This document shows, in pieces, positions 1 through 7,218 of a stretch of 14,208 nt of DNA (within the stretch, counting starts at the first letter, position 1; each line of letters opens with the position of its first letter). The stretch is from Oscillospiraceae bacterium. GTDB taxonomy: Bacteria; Bacillota; Clostridia; Oscillospirales; Oscillospiraceae. The position numbers were made by a program, and so were the translations under genes. The notes beneath the pieces are model-generated. The model did no database searches and was not told the DNA's origin. It worked only from the letters and a program-made list of their open reading frames with translations. Where the stretch lies: NCBI GenBank assembly GCA_016287555.1, contig JAEFAK010000022.1, positions 1 to 14,208 of the forward strand, given 5' to 3'.

Positions 1-1538
1 ACGACACCGCGCTCCGTCCGGAATCTGAAGACTTCCCTCTCGTCCGTGCCCCAGAGGGAGGCTATCTCCCTGTCGGAAAAGCCCGCTCTCTTGGCCTCGC
101 GCAGGACGTCAGCGTCGCCCGGCGCGGCGGCGACGGTCTTTTCAAGCTCCGTTATATTGCGTATCTTGCGGATGAAAAAGCGGTCTATGCCGGTCGCGTC
201 CGCTATGGCGCCGACGCTCTCGCCGCGGCGCAGGAGCTCTGCAATCGCGAATATCCGGTCGTCCGTTCCGGTACGGATATAATCCAGCAGCTCCGCGCCC
301 GGAGTCCCGTCGAACTTTTTGAGGCGGATGTGGTATGCGCCGATCTCCAGCGAGCGTATGCCCTTGAGAAGGCTCTCCTCGAACGTCCTGCCGACGCTCA
401 TCACCTCGCCCGTCGCCTTCATCTGAGTGGACAGCGTGTTGTTGGCGTCGGCGAATTTGTCGAACGGGAAGCGCGGCAGCTTCGTCACGACGTAGTCAAG
501 CGCGGGCTCGAAGGCCGCGGGCGTGTTGGCGAGCATTATCTCGTCCAGCGTCATGCCGACGCATATCTTGGCCGAGACGCGGGCTATTGGATAGCCGCTT
601 GCCTTGGAGGCAAGGGCGGAAGAGCGCGAGACGCGGGGGTTTACCTCGATAAGGTAGTATTGCAGCGACTTCGGGTCGAGCGCGAACTGGACGTTGCACC
701 CGCCCTCTATCTTCAGCGCGCGTATCATTTTCAGCGCGCTGTCGCGCAGCATGTGGTATTCCCTGTTGGTCAGCGTCTGCGAGGGGCAGACGACTATGGA
801 ATCGCCCGTATGTATGCCGACGGGGTCGAGATTTTCCATGTTGCAGATGGTGATCGCGGTATCGTTGGCGTCGCGCATGACCTCGTATTCTATCTCCTTG
901 AAGCCCTTGACGCTCTTTTCGACCAGCACCTGCCCGACGGGCGAGAGCTCCAGCGCGTTCTTCATGACCTGAGCGAGCTCCTCCGGGCCGTCGGCGAAGC
1001 CGCCGCCCGTCCCGCCGAGGGTGAAGGCGGGGCGCAGCACGACGGGATAGCCTATCCTCTCCGCGGCGGCGAGCCCCTCTTCCACGGAGGATGCGGTCTC
1101 CGAAGGGAGCGTCGGCTCGCCCAGGGCCTGACACAGCTCCTTGAACCTCTCGCGGTCCTCCGCCTGCTCTATGGACGAGCTCTTCGTTCCCAGAAGCTCG
1201 ACACGGCACTCGGCGAGCACGCCCTTCTCTTCAAGCTGGACGGCGAGATTGAGCCCCGTCTGCCCGCCTATGCCGGGCAGTATCGCGTCGGGCCGCTCAT
1301 AGCGGATTATCTTGGCGACGTACTCCAGCGTCAGCGGCTCCATATAGACCTTGTCTGCCACTGAGACGTCGGTCATGATCGTGGCCGGGTTGGAGTTGCA
1401 GAGGACGACCTCGTAGCCCTCCTCTCTGAGGGCGAGGCAGGCCTGCGTCCCGGCGTAGTCGAATTCAGCCGCCTGGCCTATGACTATGGGGCCGGAGCCG
1501 ATGACGAGAATCTTCTTTATGTCCGTTCTCTTAGGCAC
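1..1538 (-). CDS. carB: Carbamoyl-phosphate synthase large subunit, N-terminal half (partial)
   Basis: CarB makes carbamoyl phosphate from bicarbonate, two ATP and the ammonia that CarA releases from glutamine. The product feeds pyrimidine and arginine synthesis in the cytoplasm. The frame opens with residues PKRTDIKKILVIGSGPIVIG, the classic CarB N-terminus, followed by EFDYAGTQAC and NSNPATIMTD. The glycine-rich FTLGGTGGG loop of the first ATP-grasp (carboxyphosphate) domain comes near residue 170, and NPRVSRSSALASK lies further on. The 512 codons present cover this domain and most of the oligomerisation domain. The gene runs off the left edge (full CarB is about 1,070 residues), so the carbamate-kinase half and the allosteric domain are not visible. 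The start is a GTG at 1538-1536 inside the end of carA, giving an 8-base overlap. AGGGAGG lies 8 bases upstream. No frameshift is seen. Confidence 0.98.
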   Translation of the reverse strand, partial: MPKRTDIKKILVIGSGPIVIGQAAEFDYAGTQACLALREEGYEVVLCNSNPATIMTDVSVADKVYMEPLTLEYVAKIIRYERPDAILPGIGGQTGLNLAVQLEEKGVLAECRVELLGTKSSSIEQAEDRERFKELCQALGEPTLPSETASSVEEGLAAAERIGYPVVLRPAFTLGGTGGGFADGPEELAQVMKNALELSPVGQVLVEKSVKGFKEIEYEVMRDANDTAITICNMENLDPVGIHTGDSIVVCPSQTLTNREYHMLRDSALKMIRALKIEGGCNVQFALDPKSLQYYLIEVNPRVSRSSALASKASGYPIARVSAKICVGMTLDEIMLANTPAAFEPALDYVVTKLPRFPFDKFADANNTLSTQMKATGEVMSVGRTFEESLLKGIRSLEIGAYHIRLKKFDGTPGAELLDYIRTGTDDRIFAIAELLRRGESVGAIADATGIDRFFIRKIRNITELEKTVAAAPGDADVLREAKRAGFSDREIASLWGTDEREVFRFRTERGV

Positions 1539-2628
1539 GGGCGCCGCCTCCCTCCATCATCGAAACGAAGCGGTCGAAAAGGTGCGCGCTGTCCTGCGGG
1601 CCGGGCGCGCTCTCCGGGTGGAACTGGACGCTGAAGGCGCGGTCGCCGGCGCATTCCATTCCCTCGACGGTCCCGTCGAGCAGGTTTACATGCGTGACGG
1701 AAAGCCGCGTTCCCGCAAGGCTCTCCGCGTCCACGGCGTAGGAGTGGTTCTGGGAGGTCATCTCTGTCTTCCCCGTCCTCAGATCGCGGACGGGGTGGTT
1801 GCCGCCGCGGTGGCCGAATTTGAGCTTGTACGTCCTCGCGCCGCAGGCGAGGGCGAGTATCTGGTGGCCCAGACAGACGCCGAAGATCGGGAAGCGGCCG
1901 AGAAGGGCGCGCACTGTCTCTACGGTCTCCGGCACGTCGGTCGGATCGCCGGGGCCGTTGGAGACGAATACCCCGTCCGGGGAGAGCGCCGCGATCTCTT
2001 CGGCGGACGTGTTCCACGGGACTACCGTCACGCGGCAGCCGCGCTGAGCGAGCGAGCGCACGATATTGCGCTTCATGCCGCAGTCTATTGCGGCGACGTG
2101 ATGATGCGCGGCGTCCCCGCAGGCCGCCCACGGCTCGCGGCAGCTCACGCGGGATACGGCGTCGTGCGGCACGGGACAGTCTTTCAGCCGTCTGAGCCCG
2201 TCCTCAAGCGGGGTATCTATCCCCGTCAGCAGGGCCCTGCGGCTGCCGAAGTCGCGTATGGAGCGGGCCAGCCTGCGCGTATCGACGCCGCAGACGCCGG
2301 CTATGCCGAAGCGGCTCATGACCGCTCCGAGCGTCTCCTCGGAGCGGAAATTGGAGGGCTCGTCATTATATTCCCGGACTATGAGCGCGCCGACGGTCGG
2401 CGTTTCGGTCTCGTAGTCATCGGCGGCCATGCCGTAATTTCCGATGAGCGGGTAGGTCATGACGACGGCCTGATCGGTATACGACGGGTCGGAAACTATC
2501 TCCTGATAGCCGACCATGGAGGTATTGAAGACTATCTCCAGCACGCGGTCGCCGGGCGCGCCGAAGGAATACCCGCGGTATTCCTGCCCGTCCTCCAAGA
2601 TTATTTTTCTGTCAGGCGCTCCGTTCAT
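1531..2628 (-). CDS. carA: Carbamoyl-phosphate synthase small (glutaminase) subunit
   Basis: CarA hydrolyses glutamine and passes ammonia through a tunnel to CarB. It has 365 residues, typical for the family. The N-terminal CarA-specific domain carries LEDGQEYRGYSFG, FNTSMVGYQE, DPSY and GVDTRRLAR. The C-terminal half is a class I glutamine amidotransferase domain with AIDCGMKRNI, SNGPGDP and FGVCLGHQ. The nucleophile is Cys252, and His337 and Glu339 (QFHPES) complete the triad, so the glutaminase looks intact. The ATG at 2628 lies 3 bases after the purF stop, with only a weak purine-rich stretch (GAGAG, 2638-2642) upstream, so translation may depend on coupling to purF. Its last codons contain the carB ribosome binding site and overlap carB by 8 bases. 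It belongs to the run of glutamine-using enzymes that includes purF, pyrG and guaA. Confidence 0.98.
   Translation of the reverse strand: MNGAPDRKIILEDGQEYRGYSFGAPGDRVLEIVFNTSMVGYQEIVSDPSYTDQAVVMTYPLIGNYGMAADDYETETPTVGALIVREYNDEPSNFRSEETLGAVMSRFGIAGVCGVDTRRLARSIRDFGSRRALLTGIDTPLEDGLRRLKDCPVPHDAVSRVSCREPWAACGDAAHHHVAAIDCGMKRNIVRSLAQRGCRVTVVPWNTSAEEIAALSPDGVFVSNGPGDPTDVPETVETVRALLGRFPIFGVCLGHQILALACGARTYKLKFGHRGGNHPVRDLRTGKTEMTSQNHSYAVDAESLAGTRLSVTHVNLLDGTVEGMECAGDRAFSVQFHPESAPGPQDSAHLFDRFVSMMEGGGARA
1547..1553 (-). promoter_or_regulatory. Ribosome binding site for carB inside carA
   Basis: Read on the minus strand this is AGGGAGG, 8 bases before the GTG codon at 1538-1536. It lies within the last codons of carA, in the glycine run of its tail. 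It decides the carB start: GTG followed by PKRTDIK matches the family N-terminus. The arrangement implies that carB is translated in step with carA. Confidence 0.8.
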
Positions 2629-2631
2629 GGC

Positions 2632-4047
2632 TCATTTCTCTCTTTCGGACAGTCTCCGCTCGAAGCGGTCCTTTCGCGGGTCGGAGGGGATCCTCGTCGG
2701 GTAATCGCCGTCGAAGCAGGCGCTGCAGTAGTCCCCGCATCCGGCGAGACGGCGCAGCTCCTCCGCGGGCAGATATCCCAGCGAATCCGCGCCCGTTATA
2801 GCGGCTATCTCCGGGACGGTGTGGCTGCAGGCGATGAGGTTTTCCCGGGAATCTATATCCGTCCCGTAAAAGCAGGGGAAAAGAAACGGCGGGGCCGAGA
2901 TGCGCATGTGTATCTCCTTCGCGCCGGCCTCCCGCAGCAGGGACACAATGCGTCCGCTGGTCGTTCCGCGGACTATAGAGTCGTCTATGAGCACTATCCT
3001 TTTCCCGCGGACGACCTCCTCGACGGCGGAGAGCTTTATGCGGACCTGATCGGCCCTGTCTCCGGGGGCGATGAAGGTGCGCCCGATGTATTTGTTTTTG
3101 ATGAGGCCTATCCCGTAGGGGATGCCGGAGGCGCGGGAAAAGCCTATCGCCGCGTCCAGCCCCGAATCCGGGACTCCCACGACGATGTCCGCCTCCGCGG
3201 GGCGGGTCTCGGCGAGCACGCGGCCCGCCTCGACGCGCGCGGCGTGGACCGAGCGCCCGTCTATGACCGAATCCGGGCGGGCGAAATAGATATATTCGAA
3301 AACGCAGAGCCTCTTTCTTTTCTCTCCGCAGTGCTCGCGGCGGGATACCGGCCCCTCCGGCCCGAATACGACTATCTCGCCGGGCTCGACGTCGCGGATG
3401 AAGTCCGCGCCGACGGCTTTCAGCGCGCAGGTCTCCGAGGCGACGACCCAGACCCCGTCCGCCGTCCTGCCGAAGCAGAGGGGGCGGAAGCCGTAGGGAT
3501 CGCGGGCGCAGATGAGCTTCTGCGCGCTCATGAGAACGAGGGAATACGCCCCGTCGAGGGTATACATGGCGCGGCTGACGGCCTCCTCGATGCTCGGAGC
3601 GGTCAGACGCTCTCTCGTTACGATATAGGCTATGGTCTCGGTGTCGCTGGAGGTATGGAAAATGGCGCCGGAGAGCTCCAGCTCGGAGCGGAGCTCGGCG
3701 GCGTTGGAGAGGTTGCCGTTATGCGCTATGGCCATGCGGCCCTTCTGGTGGTTGACCTCGATGGGCTGGCAGTTGTTCCTGTTTGTCGCACCCGTCGTCC
3801 CGTAGCGCGTATGGGCGACGGCCATTGCAGCCTTCGGGAATTTTGCGAGGATCTCCTTCGTGAAGACCTCGCTCACGAGACCGAGGTCCTTATGGGAGAC
3901 GAAAAGCCCGTCGTCGCAGACGACGATGCCGCAGCTTTCCTGCCCTCTGTGCTGGAGGGCGTAGAGCCCGATATGGCACATGGCTGCCGCGTCGAAGGGC
4001 ACGGGGCTCATGACGCCGAAGACGCCGCATTCCTCATGTATGCTCAT
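2632..4047 (-). CDS. purF: Amidophosphoribosyltransferase (glutamine PRPP amidotransferase)
   Basis: PurF catalyses the first committed step of purine synthesis: PRPP plus glutamine give phosphoribosylamine. It has 471 residues, close to the Bacillus type. A short propeptide (MSIHEE) precedes Cys7 of CGVFGV. In this Ntn-hydrolase family the propeptide is removed so that the cysteine becomes the N-terminal nucleophile. LQHRGQES, AHTRYGTTG and AHNGNLSN mark the glutaminase domain. The PRPP-binding motif VLIDDSIVRGTT (about 352-363) marks the phosphoribosyltransferase half. Cys248, Cys392, Cys441 and Cys444 (CSAC) match the four ligands of the [4Fe-4S] cluster found in Bacillus-type PurF, which makes the enzyme oxygen-sensitive. 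The ATG overlaps the pyrG stop as ATGA (4 bases), and GGAGG lies 10 bases upstream, inside pyrG. Feedback inhibition by purine nucleotides is known for the family. Confidence 0.98.
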   Translation of the reverse strand: MSIHEECGVFGVMSPVPFDAAAMCHIGLYALQHRGQESCGIVVCDDGLFVSHKDLGLVSEVFTKEILAKFPKAAMAVAHTRYGTTGATNRNNCQPIEVNHQKGRMAIAHNGNLSNAAELRSELELSGAIFHTSSDTETIAYIVTRERLTAPSIEEAVSRAMYTLDGAYSLVLMSAQKLICARDPYGFRPLCFGRTADGVWVVASETCALKAVGADFIRDVEPGEIVVFGPEGPVSRREHCGEKRKRLCVFEYIYFARPDSVIDGRSVHAARVEAGRVLAETRPAEADIVVGVPDSGLDAAIGFSRASGIPYGIGLIKNKYIGRTFIAPGDRADQVRIKLSAVEEVVRGKRIVLIDDSIVRGTTSGRIVSLLREAGAKEIHMRISAPPFLFPCFYGTDIDSRENLIACSHTVPEIAAITGADSLGYLPAEELRRLAGCGDYCSACFDGDYPTRIPSDPRKDRFERRLSEREK

Positions 4048-5660
4048 CTGCTCTTTTCCTCCGCGAACGCGGCGGCCGCGCCGACGAAGTCCTTGAAGAG
4101 CGGGTGCGGTCTGTTCGGGCGGGACTTGAACTCCGGGTGGTACTGTACGCCGACGAAGAAGGGTCTGTCCGTCAGCTCGACGGTCTCGACGAGCCTCCCG
4201 TCGGGCGACATGCCGCTCAGCGTCAGGCCGGCGGCGGCGAGCCTTTCCCGGTAATCGTTATTGAACTCGTAGCGGTGGCGGTGGCGCTCGGAAATGCGGA
4301 GCGTCCCGTAGCAGCGCTCCATGGCCGTTCCCGGCGATATGACGCAGGGATATGCCCCGAGGCGGAGCGTGCCGCCCTTGTCGATGTCGTCGCTCTGGCC
4401 GGGCATGAAATCGATGACCTTGTTCTTGCAGAGCTCGTTGAACTCGCCGGAATCCGCGTCGGGGATGCCGGCGACGTTTCTGGCATATTCGATGACGGCT
4501 ATCTGCATGCCGAGGCAGATGCCGAAATACGGCAGTCCCTTCTCGCGGGCGTATCTCGCGGCGAGGATCATGCCGTATATGCCGCGGCTGCCGAAGCCTC
4601 CGGGGACGATGATCCCGTCGAGCCCGGAGAGCGTCTCATCGACGTTTTCGGGCGTTATCTCCTCGGAATCGATCCAGCGGATGTCTATATGCGCGTCGTG
4701 GTAGTAGCCGGCATGCCGCAGCGCCTCCGCGACGGAGAGATAGGCGTCGTGCAGCGCTACGTACTTGCCGACGAGGCCGATCTCAACGCATCTCTCGCGC
4801 CTGTCGTTTATCCGGGCGACCATCTCCCTCCATTCGTCGAGATCCGGCTCCGGGGCCTCGATGCCCAGCTCGCGGCAGACGACCCCGCTCAGGTGCGACT
4901 TTTCGAGCATGAGAGGCGCTTCGTAGAGGTTCGGGAGCGTTATGTTCTCGATGACGCAGTCGTCCTTGACGTTGCAGAACATCGCTATCTTGCGGAAGAT
5001 AGACTCCTCGATGTGTTCGTCGCAGCGCAGGACGATGATGTTCGGATTGACGCCCATGCCCTGCAGCTCCTTGACGGAGTGCTGCGTGGGCTTGGATTTG
5101 TGCTCCTCCGAGCCGCGCAGATACGGCACGAGCGTGACGTGGATAAAGAGGCTGTTTTCCCGGCCGACCTCCAGCGATATCTGGCGCACGGCCTCAATGA
5201 AGGGCTGCGACTCTATATCGCCTATCGTGCCGCCTATCTCGGTTATGACGACGTCTGCGCCGGTCTTTCTCCCGACGCTGTAGACGAATTCCTTTATCTC
5301 GTTGGTGATATGCGGGATGACCTGCACGGTCGAGCCGAGGTATTCCCCGCGGCGCTCCTTGTTGAGCACGTTCCAGTAGACCTTGCCGGTCGTGAGGTTT
5401 GAATACTTGTTCAGGTCCTCGTCGATGAAGCGCTCATAGTGGCCGAGATCGAGATCGGTCTCGGCGCCGTCCTCGGTGACGTAGCCCTCGCCGTGCTGGT
5501 AGGGGCTCATCGTCCCGGGGTCGACGTTTATGTAGGGATCGAGCTTCTGCGCGGCGACCTTGAGCCCGCGTGCCTTCAAAAGCCTGCCGAGCGAGGCCGC
5601 CGTTATCCCCTTGCCGAGGCCGGATACCACGCCGCCCGTCACGAAAATATACTTGGTCAT
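4044..5660 (-). CDS. pyrG: CTP synthase (glutamine-hydrolysing)
   Basis: PyrG aminates UTP to CTP using ATP and glutamine, the last step of pyrimidine nucleotide synthesis. It has 538 residues, the usual length. The N-terminal synthetase domain opens with KYIFVTGGVVSGLGKG (P-loop), then KLDPYINVDPGTMSP, HGEGYVTEDGAETDLDLGHYE and EIGGTIGDIES. The C-terminal class I glutaminase domain has PGGFGSRG, FGICLGMQ with nucleophile Cys382, and YHPEF with His508 and Glu510. All key residues are present. The ATG is preceded at 8 bases by AAGGAGG (5669-5675), which overlaps the guaA stop. The gap to guaA is 13 bases, and its own stop overlaps the purF start as ATGA. No pyrG attenuator of the Bacillus type can exist here because there is no leader space, so regulation is probably by the operon promoter and by allosteric GTP and CTP. 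Confidence 0.99.
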   Translation of the reverse strand: MTKYIFVTGGVVSGLGKGITAASLGRLLKARGLKVAAQKLDPYINVDPGTMSPYQHGEGYVTEDGAETDLDLGHYERFIDEDLNKYSNLTTGKVYWNVLNKERRGEYLGSTVQVIPHITNEIKEFVYSVGRKTGADVVITEIGGTIGDIESQPFIEAVRQISLEVGRENSLFIHVTLVPYLRGSEEHKSKPTQHSVKELQGMGVNPNIIVLRCDEHIEESIFRKIAMFCNVKDDCVIENITLPNLYEAPLMLEKSHLSGVVCRELGIEAPEPDLDEWREMVARINDRRERCVEIGLVGKYVALHDAYLSVAEALRHAGYYHDAHIDIRWIDSEEITPENVDETLSGLDGIIVPGGFGSRGIYGMILAARYAREKGLPYFGICLGMQIAVIEYARNVAGIPDADSGEFNELCKNKVIDFMPGQSDDIDKGGTLRLGAYPCVISPGTAMERCYGTLRISERHRHRYEFNNDYRERLAAAGLTLSGMSPDGRLVETVELTDRPFFVGVQYHPEFKSRPNRPHPLFKDFVGAAAAFAEEKSR

Positions 5661-5673
5661 ATGCCGTTCCTCC

Positions 5674-7206
5674 TTATTCCCACTCCACCGTGGCCGGCGG
5701 CTTGGACGAGATATCGTAAACGACTCTGGAAATGCCGGGGACCTCGTTGGTTATGCGGCTGCTCGCGCGCTCGAGCGTCTCATAGGGAAGGCGCGTCCAC
5801 TCGGCGGTCATAAAATCGTCCGTCGAGACGGCGCGGAGCGCGGCGGTGAAGCCGTAGGTCCTCGCGTCGCCCATGACGCCGACGCTGCGTACGCCTGTCA
5901 GGACGGCGAAATACTGGTCGGGCCGCCGCTCCGGCGGGAGCTTGTCGACCTCCTCGCGGAATATGGCGTCGGCCTCGCGCAGGGAGTCGAGCTTTTCCTT
6001 CGTGACCGGGCCTGTGACGCGCACGCCGAGGCCTGGACCCGGAAAGGGCTGCCGCCGGACGAGCTCCGCGGGAATGCCCAGCGAAGTCCCGACGGCGCGC
6101 ACCTCGTCCTTGAAAAGCTCGCGCAGCGGCTCGACTATCTCGTCGAACGAGATGACGTCGGGCAGGCCGCCCACGTTATGGTGGCTCTTTATGACGGCGG
6201 AGGCGCCCTTTCCGCTCTCTATGACGTCGGGGTAGATCGTCCCCTGCGCGAGAGCGTGGACATGGCCTATCCTCCTTGCCTCCTCCTCGAAGATGCGGAT
6301 GAACTCCGCTCCTATTATCTTTCGCTTCTGCTCCGGGCTCCCGACGCCCGCGAGCTTTGAAAGGAAGCGCTCCCCGGCGTTTACTCTTATGATGTTGACG
6401 CCGAGCTCCCTGCCGAGCGTCTGCTCGACGGCGTCGCCCTCGCCCTTGCGCAGAAGGCCATGGTCGACGAAGACGCAGGTCAGAGCCTGCCCGACGGCCC
6501 TGTGCAGCAGCACGGCGGCGACGGAGCTGTCCACCCCGCCGGAGAGCGCCAAAAGGACCTTCTTCCCCGCGAGGTCGGATCGGTAGCGCTCGATCATGCT
6601 CTCCGCGTAGTTCTCCGGCTTCCAGTCTCCCGCGCAGCCGCAGACCCCGAAGAGGAAATTGCGGAGCATCCGCCTGCCGAACTCGGTATGCGTGACCTCC
6701 GGGTGAAACTGAACGGCATAGAGCCGTCTCGCCTCGTCCTCCATGGCGGCGCAGGGGCATTTTTCCGTCCGCGCCGTGACCCGGAAGCCCTCCGGGACGC
6801 GGCTGATGAAGTCGGTATGGCTCATCCAGCAGACGCTCTCGGCGGGCACGTCTCTGAAAAGCGCGCTTTCGCCGGTCTTCAGAAGGGTCCTGCCGTATTC
6901 GCCGGCATTATCCGCGGCTGAGACCTCTCCGCCCGCCATATACGCTGTCAGCTGCGCTCCGTAGCATATGCCGAGCACGGGGACGCCCGCGTCCAGTATC
7001 GCGGGATCGAAGTGCGGCGAGGCTGGGTCATAAACGCTGTTGGGCCCGCCGGTGAAGATGACGCCGCGGTAGCCCTCACGGACTATCTCATCCGTCGTGA
7101 TGCGGTCGAAATACCGTATCTCGGCATAGACGCGCTGCTCGCGCACCCGGCGGGCTATGAGCTGGTCATACTGGCCGCCGAAATCCAGAACGAGGATCTT
7201 TTCCAT
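5674..7206 (-). CDS. guaA: GMP synthase (glutamine-hydrolysing)
   Basis: GuaA converts XMP to GMP with ATP and glutamine, the last step of guanine nucleotide synthesis. It has 510 residues in the standard order. A class I glutaminase domain comes first: LDFGGQYDQLIARR, FTGGPNSVYD, Cys81 in GICYGAQ, and His168/Glu170 in QFHPEV. Next is the ATP pyrophosphatase domain with the P-loop LALSGGVDSSV (about 219-229) and FVDHGLLRKGE. The dimerisation domain ends in the usual PPATVEWE. The ATG follows AAGGAG (7214-7219) by 7 bases, and that site overlaps the purB stop; the gap to purB is 12 bases. PurB supplies the AMP branch and GuaA the GMP branch, so the pair serves both ends of IMP use. The gene uses ATA for roughly half of its Ile codons, unlike gltB and the first two thirds of purB. 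Confidence 0.99.
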   Translation of the reverse strand: MEKILVLDFGGQYDQLIARRVREQRVYAEIRYFDRITTDEIVREGYRGVIFTGGPNSVYDPASPHFDPAILDAGVPVLGICYGAQLTAYMAGGEVSAADNAGEYGRTLLKTGESALFRDVPAESVCWMSHTDFISRVPEGFRVTARTEKCPCAAMEDEARRLYAVQFHPEVTHTEFGRRMLRNFLFGVCGCAGDWKPENYAESMIERYRSDLAGKKVLLALSGGVDSSVAAVLLHRAVGQALTCVFVDHGLLRKGEGDAVEQTLGRELGVNIIRVNAGERFLSKLAGVGSPEQKRKIIGAEFIRIFEEEARRIGHVHALAQGTIYPDVIESGKGASAVIKSHHNVGGLPDVISFDEIVEPLRELFKDEVRAVGTSLGIPAELVRRQPFPGPGLGVRVTGPVTKEKLDSLREADAIFREEVDKLPPERRPDQYFAVLTGVRSVGVMGDARTYGFTAALRAVSTDDFMTAEWTRLPYETLERASSRITNEVPGISRVVYDISSKPPATVEWE

Positions 7207-7218
7207 GGGCCTTCTCCT

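Noticed and set aside
330..1364. Plus-strand open frame of 344 codons antisense to carB, and a minus-strand frame at 496-1209
   Set aside because: Both are out-of-frame readings of carB, whose true frame runs open from 1538 to the left edge with unbroken family conservation.
1480..4254. A very long plus-strand open frame (924 codons) antisense to purF and carA
   Set aside because: It is a mirror of GC-rich coding sequence: low-complexity, Arg/Ala/Gly/Asp-rich protein with no family motif, spanning three intact minus-strand genes. No ribosome binding site or conserved domain supports it.
4104..5402. Plus-strand open frame of 432 codons antisense to pyrG
   Set aside because: Its composition follows from the pyrG codons on the other strand, and no recognisable protein features were found.
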